The notes: a model not told the origin generated them from the letters alone. A DNA stretch of 64,000 nucleotides from Planctomycetota bacterium (GCA_022600195.1 JAHZKX010000032.1:113924-177923), one strand, 5' to 3'; numbered from the stretch's first letter, positions 9,810 through 20,559 are shown. Numbers and translations: made by a program.

Positions 9810-10799
9810 ATGTCGTTGCCAACAATCGATAACAAAGATGAAATCTATGAAGATCCCCTTGATCTGATGGATGAAATCGAATCGCTCAAAAAAGAAAAAG
9901 ATGCAACGCTTTTGGCACATTTTTACATTGATGGAGAAATTCAGGAAATTGCTGATTTCACCGGTGACAGCCTGAAACTGGCGCGTGATGCCGTCAATGT
10001 AAAAACGTCCACAATTGTATTCTCTGGCGTGCATTTCATGGCCGAGTCGACCAAGATTCTGAGTCCCGAAAAAAAAGTGCTCTTGCCAGATCTGAACGCT
10101 GGCTGCTCTCTCGCTGATAGTTGTCAATTTGGAGATCTGGATCAATTCCAGAAAAAGCTGAGGTCAGAAGGACGCGATTTTGAAACAGTCGCTTATATCA
10201 ATACGACAGCCAAAGTCAAAAGTTTGTGCGACTGGATTGTGACGAGTGGAAATGCACGGGAAATTATCGACCGTGTCCCAGCCGACAAAGAAATTTTATT
10301 CGTCCCAGATCAACACCTGGGACGCTATCTTCAGGAAGTCACGGGGCGAGAAATGATCCTCTGGCCCGGTTCCTGCATGGTACATGAAATTTTCAGTATA
10401 CAGGATCTGATCCGCGCCAAAAAACAGAATCCCGGTTCTCAGGTTTTGGCCCACCCGGAATGTCCCCATAATATTTTGGATGTTTCTGATTTTGTAGGTG
10501 GTACGGAAAAGCTGCGACAGTACGTGATGTCTGTCAAAGAGCCCGGTACTTTTTTAATTGCGACTGAAGCCAACATGATTCATCCGTTACAAAAATCGGC
10601 ACCCCACCATACATACATACCTGTTCCGGGAATCATGTCTTCCACCGGTGAAACCTGTGCTTGTAACCGCTGTCCGCATATGGCACGAAATACGTTGCAG
10701 AAGGTACGTGACTGCCTGAAATATGGTAAGCCAGAAATTGAGTGGCAACCTTATTTTGATCAGGCGAAAGAAGTCCTGCAGCGCAGTCTGCTGCAGTAG
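9810..10799 (+). CDS. nadA: Quinolinate synthase
   Basis: A 329-residue NadA. It condenses iminoaspartate with dihydroxyacetone phosphate to quinolinate in de novo NAD synthesis, using an oxygen-labile [4Fe-4S] cluster. The three cluster cysteines can be assigned to [18 protein letters not shown] and CNRCPHMA. Other family signatures are [31 protein letters not shown] and TGETCAC. The gene is monocistronic here; nadB and nadC are not in the window. NAD kinase lies about 49 kb away. Confidence 0.95.
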   Translation: MSLPTIDNKDEIYEDPLDLMDEIESLKKEKDATLLAHFYIDGEIQEIADFTGDSLKLARDAVNVKTSTIVFSGVHFMAESTKILSPEKKVLLPDLNAGCSLADSCQFGDLDQFQKKLRSEGRDFETVAYINTTAKVKSLCDWIVTSGNAREIIDRVPADKEILFVPDQHLGRYLQEVTGREMILWPGSCMVHEIFSIQDLIRAKKQNPGSQVLAHPECPHNILDVSDFVGGTEKLRQYVMSVKEPGTFLIATEANMIHPLQKSAPHHTYIPVPGIMSSTGETCACNRCPHMARNTLQKVRDCLKYGKPEIEWQPYFDQAKEVLQRSLLQ

Positions 10800-10931
10800 A
10801 CAACAGCTGGGCAGTTGCGCGACTCAATTGCTTAATTCCTAAGCACGCACTCATATTTTCTACGCAGCGCACTCTTTAGATCACCCGTCTTTTAATATTT
10901 TTTGTGTCGGCCAAAGTCGTTTTTCACTTAC

Positions 10932-10945
10932 AAAAGTCGACTTTT
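10932..10945. promoter_or_regulatory. Palindromic candidate activator site upstream of the sigma-54 promoter
   Basis: AAAAGTCGACTTTT is a perfect 14-bp palindrome, and a further half site AAAGTCG lies at 10913-10919. It is centred about 60 bases upstream of the -24 element, where an enhancer-binding protein would bind. It does not match the enterobacterial NtrC consensus, so the protein is unknown. Confidence 0.45.
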
Positions 10946-10995
10946 CTCAGTTGCATCCTTCAATCCTCACTTTATCAATTTCATTGACTTAATTT

Positions 10996-11012
10996 CTGGC
11001 ACACACTTTGCC
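10996..11012 (+). promoter_or_regulatory. Sigma-54 (RpoN) promoter of the nitrate operon
   Basis: TGGCAC (10997-11002), five bases, then TTGC (11008-11011). This matches the -24/-12 consensus with exact GG-GC spacing. Transcription would start near 11022 and read into the nitrate transporter gene. Sigma-54 control of nitrate assimilation is well known in other bacteria. Confidence 0.75.
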
Positions 11013-11064
11013 TTTAGTTCTCTGCATAGAAAAGTACCTATTCTGTCAGACTATCAGTTTAGGT

Positions 11065-11122
11065 AGATCCCATGTGATCTGAACCGTGCTCTCGCAGGTT
11101 CGATTACGCAATTCCAATCGAA
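11065..11122 (+). promoter_or_regulatory. Leader hairpins with mutually exclusive pairing
   Basis: Three consecutive inverted repeats lie early in the predicted leader. AGATC/GATCT (11065-11080) has a 6-nt loop. GAACC...GGTTC (11081-11101) has an inner TGC/GCA helix. TTCGATT/AATCGAA (11099-11122) is the third. The second and third share bases 11099-11101, so they cannot form together. This resembles a switchable leader such as those read by ANTAR antiterminators, but the loop bases do not fit the ANTAR pattern I know. Confidence 0.45.
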
Positions 11123-11375
11123 GAGAACATCATTCATAAATTGAAAAAATATTGAATCACAATCATTGGTAAAGCAAGTCAATCGAGTGGCATTACTTCG
11201 ACCTTGCTAACAAGTTACTGGTGGTCCGTTGGATCATATTCTTTATGACACCCATTATTTCTTACGATAAAGGTGCGCGCCTCTTTTAGTAATTTTTCAA
11301 ACTAATTCGCTTTGAATTACCCCGGGATAAAGTTGATTACGCGCGACAAAAACAGCAACAGGAAGCATTCACGAA

Positions 11376-12755
11376 ATGGAAATTCATAATAAAGCAACCA
11401 GAATCACTCTGTTTAACTTTTCAACACCGCAGATGCGTGCATTTCATATGTCCTGGTTTGCATTTTTCCTGTGTTTCTTTGCCTGGTTTGGAATTGCACC
11501 TTTAATGAAGGTGGTCCGGGAAGAAATGCTGCTGACTAAAGATCAAATAGGCTGGTGTATCATCGGCTCGGTTGCGATTACTGTGATTGCACGCCTCTTT
11601 ATAGGCTGGCTCTGTGATCAGATTGGTCCGCGTTTAACATACACCTGGCTGTTGATTCTGGGTTCGCTGCCCGTGATGGGAATCAGTCTGGCCCATGACT
11701 ACACCACATTTCTCATTTTCCGAATTGCGATTGGTGCGATTGGTGCCTCTTTTGTGATTACACAGTACCACACGTCAGTCATGTTTGCACCCAATTGTGT
11801 GGGAACGGCAAATGCCACTACAGCGGGCTGGGGAAACCTGGGAGGAGGTGTCACACAAATTCTGATGCCACTCATCTTCAGTCTCTTCATTGGAGTCCTC
11901 GGTTTCAGTGAATCGCTTGGCTGGCGAGCTTCCATGTTATTGGCTGGAATCGTCTGTGCTTTGATGGGTGTTGCTTATTTCTTCCTGACCCAGGATGCCC
12001 CTGATGGAAACTTCAAAGATCTGCGTGCAGCAGGAAAGTTGCCTAAGAAAGAACAACATAAAGGAATGTTTTGGGCCACTTGTAAAGATCGTCGTGTCTG
12101 GGCTTTATTCGTGCTTTATGGTGCCTGCTTTGGGATTGAACTGACACTCAATAATGTTGCTGCACTCTATTTCCTGGATTACTTTGATTACTTCAAGAAT
12201 ATGGAAACCGGACAGGCCATCAAACTGGCAGGGTTGTTTGCCGGTCTTTTTGGATTGATGAACATCTTTGCTCGTACATTAGGCGGGATGTTCGGTGATC
12301 GTTTTGGGGAAAAATGGGGACTCAGCGGTCGCGTCAAATGGTTATTTATTGTCATTTTCTGTGAAGGGATTGCACTGATGCTCTTTTCACAGATGAGTAT
12401 TCTTTCTCTGGCATTACCAACACTCATCGTCTTCAGCTTGTTTGTACAAATGTCGGAAGGAGCTACCTACTCTGTGGTTCCTTTTATTAACCCCAAAGCC
12501 CTGGGTTCCGTTTCCGGGATTGTGGGAGCCGGTGGAAATGCTGGAGCTGTTGCAGCAGGTTTTCTCTTCAAATCTCAGGCGATCAACTGGCCGACAGCTC
12601 TCTTTATTCTGGGAGCAATTGTCACCAGCTGTTCTTTCCTGACTTTCATGGTTCGATTCAATGAAGAAACGGAAGAGGAGGCCAGACTGGCTCATGAATC
12701 GGCAAACAGCTCGAAATCCATGGAGAGGAAGCTGGCCGCTTCGATGGGGAGTTAG
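11376..12755 (+). CDS. narK: Nitrate/nitrite transporter, NNP family (MFS)
   Basis: A 459-residue major facilitator with about twelve membrane helices. It carries the nitrate-nitrite-porter glycine motifs: AGWGNLGGGVTQ in helix 5 and GAGGNAGAVAAG in helix 11, plus the MFS loop motif GWLCDQIGPR. It takes up nitrate for the reductases encoded downstream. The gene is first in a five-gene operon; the next start is 57 bases after its stop. The inner-membrane position and lack of a fused partner are usual. The cytoplasmic loop after helix 6 and the C-terminal tail are short and charged. Confidence 0.93.
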   Translation: MEIHNKATRITLFNFSTPQMRAFHMSWFAFFLCFFAWFGIAPLMKVVREEMLLTKDQIGWCIIGSVAITVIARLFIGWLCDQIGPRLTYTWLLILGSLPVMGISLAHDYTTFLIFRIAIGAIGASFVITQYHTSVMFAPNCVGTANATTAGWGNLGGGVTQILMPLIFSLFIGVLGFSESLGWRASMLLAGIVCALMGVAYFFLTQDAPDGNFKDLRAAGKLPKKEQHKGMFWATCKDRRVWALFVLYGACFGIELTLNNVAALYFLDYFDYFKNMETGQAIKLAGLFAGLFGLMNIFARTLGGMFGDRFGEKWGLSGRVKWLFIVIFCEGIALMLFSQMSILSLALPTLIVFSLFVQMSEGATYSVVPFINPKALGSVSGIVGAGGNAGAVAAGFLFKSQAINWPTALFILGAIVTSCSFLTFMVRFNEETEEEARLAHESANSSKSMERKLAASMGS

Positions 12756-12812
12756 AGACACAAGACTCATTCTGCGTTTAACATAAGTGCTCTGTTTAAA
12801 GGTAGATTCACT

Positions 12813-15788
12813 GTGAATCAGCGAAATTCTGAACAAAAGAAAACGGTTGTTGTCATTGGCAATGGCATGGTGGGCTTACGATTTTGTGAGCAGCTGGTGG
12901 AAAAAGATCAACAGCACCAATACAAGATTGTTACTTTTTGCGAGGAACCGCGGGCCGCTTATGACCGGGTTGGATTGACACAATTTTTTGCTCATAACGA
13001 TGCCGAAAAGCTGATGCTGGCTCGCCAAGAGTGGTATACCGAAAATAACATCGACCTTCATCTGGCCGATCGCGCTGTCAGTATCAACAGGCAAAATAAG
13101 GTCATCTATTCGCAGAAGGGAGAGGAGATTCCTTACGACAAGGTCGTGATTGCGACCGGTTCTTATCCCTTTGTGCCTTCCGTACCAGGTATCAAAAACC
13201 GTGGTGTTTTTGTTTATCGTACGATTAATGATCTGGAATTGATCATTCAATATGCGAAACACTCAAAAAAAGCTGCCGTAATCGGAGGCGGTCTGCTCGG
13301 TCTGGAAGCCGCCAAAGCTACTTTGGACTTAGGACTGGAAACACACGTCTTGGAGTTTGCTCCACGGCTCATGCCACGTCAGATCGACGACGCAGGATCC
13401 AAAATTCTGGTCCAGAAAATTGAAGAGCTGGGTGTCCAGGTACATCTGAATAAAGCAACGGATGAAGTTTTGGGAGAGTCCAAAGTCACAGGGATTCGTT
13501 TTCAGGATGGTGAAGAGTTAGACCTCGACATGATTATTGTCTCAGCGGGCATTCGACCGCGTGATGAGTTGGCTCGCGAATGCGCGCTCGAAGTAGGTGA
13601 GCGGGGTGGAATTTTAGTCAATGATTCTCTGCAGACTTCTGATCCAGATATTTATGCCATCGGTGAAGTTGCCTTACATTCGGGCATGGTGTATGGACTG
13701 GTTGCTCCCGGTTATCAAATGGCAGAAGTAGCCGCAGCAAACTTGTGTGACGTCGATCAGAAGTATCAGGGAAGCGATCTTTCTACAAAACTAAAATTGA
13801 TGGGTGTCGATGTTGCCAGTTTTGGTGATTACGAAGCCGAACCCGCAGTTTCTAAATGCCTCACTTTCGAAGATCCATTTAAAGGCGTCTATAAAAAGCT
13901 CGTATTTAATTTGGATGGTACAAGATTACTGGGAGGAATCTTGATTGGTGATGCTTCTGATTATGGGAGCCTGTCTCTGCTGGCCAAATCGGAAGATCTG
14001 TTGCCTTGCAGTCCACATGAACTGGTTGTTGGTTCTGGAGGAGGCATTCCGGGTGGTGATGCTACTGAAATGCCAGATGAATCGCAAATCTGTTCTTGCA
14101 ACAATGTGACCAAAGGGGCAATCTGCAATGCCATCATCGATGAAAGTTTGACTTCCATTGATCAAGTAAAAGCGTGTACGAAAGCCGGGAGTGGTTGTGG
14201 AGGCTGCATGCCCCTGGTGACGGACTTGTTTAAAGCCCAGATGGAAGTAGCTGGCATCAGCGTTAACAATCATCTCTGTGAGCACTTTGAATATTCACGT
14301 ACACAGCTTTTTGATATTATAAAAATCAAGAAACTTAAAACGTTTTCTGCCATTCTCAAAGATTGTGGTACTGGTACAGGTTGTGAAGTCTGCAAACCTA
14401 CCGTTGCTTCGATTCTTGCCAGTTTATGGAATGAACATGTTGTCGATCATGCGAACTTGCAGGATACGAACGACCGTTTTCTGGCTAATGTGCAAAGGGG
14501 AGGGCTGTACTCCGTTGTACCGCGAGTACCTGGTGGAGAAATTACTCCTGATAAACTGATCGTGCTGGGAAATGTGGCAAAGGAATACGGGCTTTATACA
14601 AAAATCACCGGCGGTCAACGCGTTGACTTGTTTGGCGCGGAAGTCCATGATCTCCCTGAGATTTGGGAAAAACTAATCGATGCAGGATTTGAAAGCGGGC
14701 ATGCTTACGGGAAATCGCTTAGAACGGTAAAAAGCTGTGTCGGTACAACCTGGTGCCGTTATGGAATAGGGGATTCGGTTGGTTTTGCAATTCGTCTGGA
14801 AGAACGCTACCGCGGCGTTCGAGCACCACATAAGATTAAAGGTGGTGTTTCGGGCTGCGTGCGAGAATGTGCGGAGGCGCAAAGTAAAGACTTTGGACTC
14901 ATCGTGACAGAAAACGGATACAATTTGTATATTTGCGGAAATGGTGGTGCTAAACCACGACACGCCGACCTGTTTGCTTCGGACCTTGATGAAGAAACCT
15001 GTATTCAATATCTGGATCGATTTCTGATGTTTTATATTCAGACGGCAGACAAATTAACCCGGACTGCCACCTGGCTGGATAAACTGGAAGGGGGAATCGA
15101 TTATTTGCGTGAGGTGGTTATCGAGGACAAGCTGGGAATTTGTGAAGAACTTGAATCCATGATGCAATCTCTTGTAGATACTTACCAATGTGAATGGAAA
15201 GAAGTGGTCGACAACCCGGAGAAAAAACGGTTATTTCAACAATTTGTCAATACCGAAGATCAACTTCCTTCAATTGAACTGATACCTCAGCGTGAACAAC
15301 ACCGTCCTGTTGACTGGGCTCCCGATTTCGTTCCGATCGATGATTTAAAACCACATAAAATCATGAACAAGGATGAAGGGGACGATTCGAACAGTCAGGT
15401 CCGAGAATGGGTCGCGGTGGGATCTGTGAGTGATTTTCCCGAAGAGAGTGGATCAACGATTAAATATGGCAATTCTCAAATCGCGGTTTTCAATTTTACG
15501 AGTCGCGGGGAGTGGTATGCGTGCCAGCAAATGTGTCCTCATAAGCAGGCAATGGTTTTGTCTCGTGGTATTATTGGTGACATCCAGGGTACTCCTAAAG
15601 TTGCCTGTCCCTTGCACAAGAAAGCATTTTCTCTGGAAAATGGATCCTGCCTGACTGGTGATCTGCAGTATTCGGTTAATGTATTCAAAGTCAAAGTAGA
15701 TGAATTGAATAAAGTGTATCTGGAACTTCCAGAAGCAAAAGTACTCGACGAATTATTATCTCAAACAGAATGTGCTGGCGCTCACTAA
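12813..15788 (+). CDS. nirB: Assimilatory NAD(P)H nitrite reductase, NirB-NirD fusion
   Basis: A 991-residue cytoplasmic enzyme reducing nitrite to ammonium. Domains in order: FAD/NAD-binding oxidoreductase (GNGMVG near the start, second dinucleotide site GGGLLGLEAAK, FAD motif DIYAIGE); two BFD-like [2Fe-2S] regions (CSCNNVTKG...SGCGGC and GTGCEVC); nitrite/sulfite reductase core with sirohaem and [4Fe-4S] cysteines in SCVGTTWC and SGCVREC; and a C-terminal Rieske-type domain with CPH and CPLH. The last domain is the small subunit NirD, normally a separate protein. Here all Rieske ligands are present, whereas many NirD proteins lack them. The start is GTG with AAAGG ten bases upstream. The next gene starts 14 bases after the stop. 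Confidence 0.93.
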   Translation: MNQRNSEQKKTVVVIGNGMVGLRFCEQLVEKDQQHQYKIVTFCEEPRAAYDRVGLTQFFAHNDAEKLMLARQEWYTENNIDLHLADRAVSINRQNKVIYSQKGEEIPYDKVVIATGSYPFVPSVPGIKNRGVFVYRTINDLELIIQYAKHSKKAAVIGGGLLGLEAAKATLDLGLETHVLEFAPRLMPRQIDDAGSKILVQKIEELGVQVHLNKATDEVLGESKVTGIRFQDGEELDLDMIIVSAGIRPRDELARECALEVGERGGILVNDSLQTSDPDIYAIGEVALHSGMVYGLVAPGYQMAEVAAANLCDVDQKYQGSDLSTKLKLMGVDVASFGDYEAEPAVSKCLTFEDPFKGVYKKLVFNLDGTRLLGGILIGDASDYGSLSLLAKSEDLLPCSPHELVVGSGGGIPGGDATEMPDESQICSCNNVTKGAICNAIIDESLTSIDQVKACTKAGSGCGGCMPLVTDLFKAQMEVAGISVNNHLCEHFEYSRTQLFDIIKIKKLKTFSAILKDCGTGTGCEVCKPTVASILASLWNEHVVDHANLQDTNDRFLANVQRGGLYSVVPRVPGGEITPDKLIVLGNVAKEYGLYTKITGGQRVDLFGAEVHDLPEIWEKLIDAGFESGHAYGKSLRTVKSCVGTTWCRYGIGDSVGFAIRLEERYRGVRAPHKIKGGVSGCVRECAEAQSKDFGLIVTENGYNLYICGNGGAKPRHADLFASDLDEETCIQYLDRFLMFYIQTADKLTRTATWLDKLEGGIDYLREVVIEDKLGICEELESMMQSLVDTYQCEWKEVVDNPEKKRLFQQFVNTEDQLPSIELIPQREQHRPVDWAPDFVPIDDLKPHKIMNKDEGDDSNSQVREWVAVGSVSDFPEESGSTIKYGNSQIAVFNFTSRGEWYACQQMCPHKQAMVLSRGIIGDIQGTPKVACPLHKKAFSLENGSCLTGDLQYSVNVFKVKVDELNKVYLELPEAKVLDELLSQTECAGAH

Positions 15789-15802
15789 GCACAGGTTTTC
15801 TT

Positions 15803-16570
15803 ATGACTTTTAAACAACCTGATTTCAAAAAACACAACGACTCGCTTGTTGCGCTCTCTGTGACAGACGTGATCCAGGAAACAAATGATGTCCGAACCTT
15901 TCGACTGGACAATTCAGACGGACTTCTATCGCCACATAAACCAGGCATGTTTATTAAAGTCTGTCTGAATATTAAAGGTAAGGAAGTCTGGCGTAGTTTT
16001 ACAATCAGTTCTTCCCCATTCCATCGAGAGCGAATTGACTTAACCATCAAACGAAATCCCCAAGGAGAAGCTGGCAACTTTCTTTTTGAACACATCGGTC
16101 CCGGTAGTGAACTCAATATCAAAGGTCCGTCAGGTCAATTTTTCTATGACCAGGAACTTCATACAGAGCCTGTTGTTCTGTTGTGTGCGGGAATTGGGAT
16201 CACGCCTATGATGAGCATTATTCGCTATCTGTCTGATATCAAACAAAATACTCCCTGTGCATTATTTTATGGCGCCAGAACTCATCGTGATATTATCTTC
16301 GATCAGGAAACCCGACAGTCCATCACAGACTTGCCAGGGTTTCAATACTTCTTAACACTCTCACAAGCGTCTCCGCAATGGTTGGGTAACTGTGGTCGCC
16401 TCAGTTTTGACTTCATTCAAGCAAAGATTTCCCCAACGCTCATGTCTCGTTTTTTTCTTTGTGGCCCCCGAAATTTCAACCAGAATTTTGAAGAGCAACT
16501 ATTAGAATCTGGCGTTCCACAATCATTAATTCACTGCGAACATTTCCATAAAAAACGAAAGTCGAAATAG
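15803..16570 (+). CDS. FNR-type flavin/NAD(P)H oxidoreductase
   Basis: A 255-residue flavoprotein. The FAD-binding motif is RSFTISSSP, the NAD(P)H-binding region starts at LLCAGIGITPMMSI, and the usual CGP motif is in FFLCGPRNF. The C-terminus ends soon after CEHF and carries no plant-type ferredoxin domain, unlike the Hcr/vanillate reductase group. It probably passes electrons from NAD(P)H to an iron-sulfur partner in the nitrate reductase system, most simply the four-cluster protein encoded six bases downstream (inference). The start chosen is ATG 15803, preceded by ACAGG; an in-frame ATG at 15770 would overlap nirB. Confidence 0.85.
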   Translation: MTFKQPDFKKHNDSLVALSVTDVIQETNDVRTFRLDNSDGLLSPHKPGMFIKVCLNIKGKEVWRSFTISSSPFHRERIDLTIKRNPQGEAGNFLFEHIGPGSELNIKGPSGQFFYDQELHTEPVVLLCAGIGITPMMSIIRYLSDIKQNTPCALFYGARTHRDIIFDQETRQSITDLPGFQYFLTLSQASPQWLGNCGRLSFDFIQAKISPTLMSRFFLCGPRNFNQNFEEQLLESGVPQSLIHCEHFHKKRKSK

Positions 16571-16576
16571 ATACAC

Positions 16577-18322
16577 ATGAACTTCGACGTCATGGGGCAG
16601 CATCAAGACTCTGCATTCTCGAATTATGAGGCCGCTTCTTCTTCAAGAGAAAACTCAGCCAGTCAAACGGAATGCGATCTAATTTCGATTCTGTTGAAAG
16701 AACAGCAATCGCTGACTGCCGTCGAACAGTTTTCGAAACAATATGACACGCAATCTTTGCCGGCCCAGTCACGCTTCTATGCAGACCTGATTCCCTCTGC
16801 ACTACCACAATCGGGCGAACAATACGCTTTCGAAGTGGATTTGGATCGTTGTTCGGGCTGCAAAGCCTGTGTGACGGCCTGCCATTCATTGAACGGATTA
16901 GATGAAAAGGAAACCTGGCGCGACGTTGGCCTGTTGATTGGTGGTTCCAATCAAAACCCTATTCATCAGCATGTGACAACAGCCTGCCATCACTGTCTGG
17001 AACCAGCTTGCATGCAGGCTTGTCCTGTCAATGCTTATGAAAAAGATCCACTCACGGGAATAGTCAAACATCTGGATGATCAATGTTTTGGTTGTCAGTA
17101 TTGTACATTAGCATGTCCTTATGATGTTCCGAAATATCAAAGCAACAAGGGAATTGTCCGTAAATGCGATATGTGCAGTCAAAGATTATCTGATGGTGAA
17201 GCACCAGCCTGTGTGCAAGCCTGCCCTCATCAGGCCATTTCCATCGAGATCGTGAACCAGGAACAGGTGATTGCCGATTCTGAAATCAATCCCTTCCTGC
17301 CTGCGTCACCAGACCCGCAACATACCTTTCCCACAACGCGCTACAAATCGGAAAAACCGTTTCCCCGTAATACATTACCGGCAGACTATTATTCTGCCAG
17401 TCCGCAACACGCACACCTGCCATTGGTGATTATGCTGGTTCTCACTCAGCTTTCAGTCGGTGCCATTCTTACCGGTTCGGCACTCGAATATTTTCTCACA
17501 AATGCAACAACGGCTGTCATGACTCGCTTGTACGTAACGAGTGCCCTTTTCTTTGGTTTGGTGGCATTAGGCGCGAGTACGCTTCACCTGGGACGACCCT
17601 TATATGCGTTTCGTGGGATATTAGGGCTAAAGCATTCCTGGTTGAGTAGAGAAATTCTTGCCTTTGGTGTCTTCGCTGGTGCGGCGATGCTTTATGCCAT
17701 ACTGACCTGGATCTCCGTCTCCCTCTTTCCTGAGTTAAAGAGCTGGCAGCCTATTGCTGGTCGCGTAGTTGGCCTGCTCGGAATCGCTGGTATCTTTTGC
17801 TCGATTATGATCTATGTATTCACCAAGCGGGAATTCTGGAGTTTTGAATCCACGTCGGTCAAGTTTTCACTGACCGCAATTCTATTGGGAATCACGTCAA
17901 CCTGGCTGGTGATTTTGGTTTTAAATCTCGCGGATAATTCACCTGAATCCAATCTGCTACTCGCTCTGGCAGGGCCGTTGCTCTCGAAAGCATTGATTGT
18001 GACATCAATCATTAAACTCATTTTTGAAGCTTCACTATTTCGTTATTTGTTTCACCGGCAAAATTCGCCTCTCAAACGGTCTGCTTTACTGATGAGCGGT
18101 GAACTGTCAAATGTGACACTCGCCCGTTTTGCGTGTGGAATTCTCGGTGGTATCCTGATGCCTGCCTTTTTACTGAACCACCAAACACAACCACTGCAAT
18201 ATATCATTCTGATTTTCATTGTCTGCATGATGTTTATTGCCTGTCTGGCTGGTGAACTTTTAGAACGATACCTTTTCTTCTCCGCGGTTGCTGCTCCCCG
18301 TATGCCCGGCGTTTTAAGATAA
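16577..18322 (+). CDS. DmsB-DmsC-like fusion: four-cluster ferredoxin plus quinol-reactive membrane anchor
   Basis: A 581-residue fusion of two molybdoenzyme subunits that are normally separate. Residues ~85-225 have four cysteine sets typical of DmsB/NrfC proteins: [35 protein letters not shown] and CDMC...CVQAC. Residues ~275-575 have eight hydrophobic helices like DmsC/NrfD anchors, which exchange electrons with the quinone pool. About 75 polar residues of unknown role precede the first cluster. Encoded between the flavoreductase and the nitrate reductase, it would tether the reductase to the membrane and feed it electrons. A membrane, quinone-linked subunit is unusual for assimilatory nitrate reduction. 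Confidence 0.87.
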   Translation: MNFDVMGQHQDSAFSNYEAASSSRENSASQTECDLISILLKEQQSLTAVEQFSKQYDTQSLPAQSRFYADLIPSALPQSGEQYAFEVDLDRCSGCKACVTACHSLNGLDEKETWRDVGLLIGGSNQNPIHQHVTTACHHCLEPACMQACPVNAYEKDPLTGIVKHLDDQCFGCQYCTLACPYDVPKYQSNKGIVRKCDMCSQRLSDGEAPACVQACPHQAISIEIVNQEQVIADSEINPFLPASPDPQHTFPTTRYKSEKPFPRNTLPADYYSASPQHAHLPLVIMLVLTQLSVGAILTGSALEYFLTNATTAVMTRLYVTSALFFGLVALGASTLHLGRPLYAFRGILGLKHSWLSREILAFGVFAGAAMLYAILTWISVSLFPELKSWQPIAGRVVGLLGIAGIFCSIMIYVFTKREFWSFESTSVKFSLTAILLGITSTWLVILVLNLADNSPESNLLLALAGPLLSKALIVTSIIKLIFEASLFRYLFHRQNSPLKRSALLMSGELSNVTLARFACGILGGILMPAFLLNHQTQPLQYIILIFIVCMMFIACLAGELLERYLFFSAVAAPRMPGVLR

Positions 18323-18351
18323 ATTTCCTTTTCGGTACTGGAATCGATTTC

Positions 18352-20559
18352 ATGTCGATCATTGAGCGAACAAAAATCAACTCCCTGATTCATCAAAAAG
18401 AGGGACACCTTACACGAGAGTTATTACTCTCTCCCGGCGGGTTCGGACTGGGAAAAGTGCCTGAAAAAAACTTGCCGGACTCAACGACTCAGATGGTCTG
18501 TGGGTTTTGTGGTACAGGTTGCAATTTGAACATCCACATGAAAGAGGGGGAAGGTGTCTGTATCACACCGACAACCGAATATCCGGTTAATCTGGGAATG
18601 GCATGTCCCAAAGGGTGGGAAGCTTTGTCTGTACTGAAATCTCCGGATCGTGCAGTCAGCCCACTTGTTAAAAAGTCTCCCAGTCACTGGGAGCCCGTCG
18701 ACTGGGATACCGCACTCAATCTTTTTACACGGAAGTTCAAAGGAATTCAGCAAGAACATGGTCCTGAGTCGGTCGCGTTTCTGAGTACGGGCCAAATGGT
18801 GACGGAAGAGATGGCGTTTCTGGGAGCGCTGACCAAGTTTGGGATGGGTATGCTGCACGGCGATGGAAATACGCGACAGTGCATGGCATCGGCTGTCACG
18901 GCATATAAACAATCGTTTGGATTTGATGCCCCACCTTTTACTTACCAGGATCTTGAAGAGTCTGACGTACTGGTATTTGTAGGCGCCAACCCCTGTATTG
19001 CACATCCGATTATGTGGGAACGAGTCATGCGCAATCAGTGTGACCCTGAGATCATCGTTGTCGATCCCCGAAAAACAGAAACAGCCATGCAGGCCACACA
19101 GCATCTGCAGCTTTATCCGAAATCAGATCTGACATTGTTTTACGGCATCGCCCAAATTCTCATCGAACGAGGACACATCGACCAGGAATACATTCGAGAG
19201 CACACCGATGACTTTGAAGCGTTCTCGGATCACGTCAAAGATTTTTCCATTCAACGGGTCGTTTTAGAAACAGGGTTAGAACCGAAAGAGATCGAACATT
19301 TTGCAGATCTGATTCATTCAGGGAAACGAGTTTCGTTCTGGTGGACAATGGGGGTTAATCAGAGTTATCAGGGAGTCAGGACGGCACAGTCATTGATAAA
19401 TCTGGCATTAATGACTGGCAACATCGGTCGGCCGGGAACGGGTCCGAATTCGATCACTGGCCAATGTAACGCGATGGGATCCCGTTTATTCAGTAACACG
19501 ACCAATCTTCTGGGAGGGCACGATTTTCTCAACGCAGAACATCGTGCGAAAGTAGCTGAAACCCTTTCAATTCCCATTGATCGGATACCTTCTGAAAACA
19601 GTTTGCCATATCACAAAATTATCGAAGGGATTCTGGCTGGAAAAATCAAAGGACTCTGGATCATCTGTACGAACCCTGCGCATTCCTGGATTAATCAGAA
19701 GCAAGTTCGTGACATATTGGACCGTTTAGATTTTCTGGTGGTTCAGGATATGTACCATACAACAGAAACGGCCCAACTAGCCGATTTGATATTGCCCGCC
19801 GCTGGATGGGGTGAAAAAGAGGGAACTTTTATCAATGCCGAGCGCCGAATTGGTCGCGTGAAACGTGTGTCTCGGGCTCCCGGCCAGGCACTGTGTGATT
19901 TTTCAATCTTTAAATTAGTTGCCCAATACTGGGGATGTGCTGAGATGTTCTCGCAATGGAAGTCTCCAGAAGATGTCTTCGAGATGATGAAAGAACTGAC
20001 GAAGGGTCAACCCTGTGATATTTCCGGAATCGAAAATTATGCTGCGATAGAAGAGCAGGGGGGAATTCAATGGCCCTATTCGGAAGCGGAAACAGAACCA
20101 CCAGAACAACAGCGACGATTATTTACTGATGGTCAGTTCTTTCATAGTAATGGTCGAGCGAAATTTCTATTTTCTGAATCGACAAAAATGCCGGAAGCAC
20201 CCAATGAGCATTATCCTTTTCTCCTGCTGACCGGGCGGGGTACCGCTTCACAGTGGCATACACAGACCAGAACTAGAAATTCAGATGTGTTGCAAAAACT
20301 TTATCCGAAGAGCATTTATGTAGAAATCAATCCAAGTGATGCCAGTCAACATTCGATTAAGCCCAATGACTGGATCTATATTGATTCACAACGTGGTCGA
20401 ATCAAAGCTCGTGCTTTTGTTACGCAGTCTATACAACCAGGGCAGCTCTTTATCCCGATGCACTATGAACAGACGAATCAATTGACCGATGCCGTGTTTG
20501 ACCCCCATTCCAGCCAACCTTCGTATAAATGTTGTGCTGTTCGAGTCATGAAATATTAG
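18352..20559 (+). CDS. nasA: Molybdopterin nitrate reductase, assimilatory (NasA/NapA type)
   Basis: A 735-residue member of the bis-MGD molybdoenzyme family. An N-terminal [4Fe-4S] site, CGFCGTGC...ACPKGW, is followed by the molybdopterin domains ([42 protein letters not shown]) and the C-terminal dinucleotide-binding domain ([18 protein letters not shown]). There is no twin-arginine signal, so the enzyme is cytoplasmic, which fits assimilation rather than periplasmic respiration. It lacks the C-terminal BFD-type iron-sulfur extension of some NasA proteins; the preceding multi-cluster protein may replace it. It is last in the operon. Confidence 0.9.
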   Translation: MSIIERTKINSLIHQKEGHLTRELLLSPGGFGLGKVPEKNLPDSTTQMVCGFCGTGCNLNIHMKEGEGVCITPTTEYPVNLGMACPKGWEALSVLKSPDRAVSPLVKKSPSHWEPVDWDTALNLFTRKFKGIQQEHGPESVAFLSTGQMVTEEMAFLGALTKFGMGMLHGDGNTRQCMASAVTAYKQSFGFDAPPFTYQDLEESDVLVFVGANPCIAHPIMWERVMRNQCDPEIIVVDPRKTETAMQATQHLQLYPKSDLTLFYGIAQILIERGHIDQEYIREHTDDFEAFSDHVKDFSIQRVVLETGLEPKEIEHFADLIHSGKRVSFWWTMGVNQSYQGVRTAQSLINLALMTGNIGRPGTGPNSITGQCNAMGSRLFSNTTNLLGGHDFLNAEHRAKVAETLSIPIDRIPSENSLPYHKIIEGILAGKIKGLWIICTNPAHSWINQKQVRDILDRLDFLVVQDMYHTTETAQLADLILPAAGWGEKEGTFINAERRIGRVKRVSRAPGQALCDFSIFKLVAQYWGCAEMFSQWKSPEDVFEMMKELTKGQPCDISGIENYAAIEEQGGIQWPYSEAETEPPEQQRRLFTDGQFFHSNGRAKFLFSESTKMPEAPNEHYPFLLLTGRGTASQWHTQTRTRNSDVLQKLYPKSIYVEINPSDASQHSIKPNDWIYIDSQRGRIKARAFVTQSIQPGQLFIPMHYEQTNQLTDAVFDPHSSQPSYKCCAVRVMKY

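Larger units (their letters stand above)
10800..11375. other. Regulatory region and leader of the nitrate operon
   Basis: A 576-base non-coding region. It contains an upstream dyad, a sigma-54 promoter and a leader of about 350 bases with stacked inverted repeats (listed separately). A short GC-rich repeat followed by CTTTT (about 11273-11289) may be a weak terminator in the leader, which would fit attenuation, but its stem is poor. Confidence 0.5.

Noticed and set aside
11065..11122. ANTAR-type nitrate leader
   Set aside because: The hairpins are placed suitably, but the loop bases do not follow the ANTAR hexaloop pattern I know; kept only as an unnamed leader structure.
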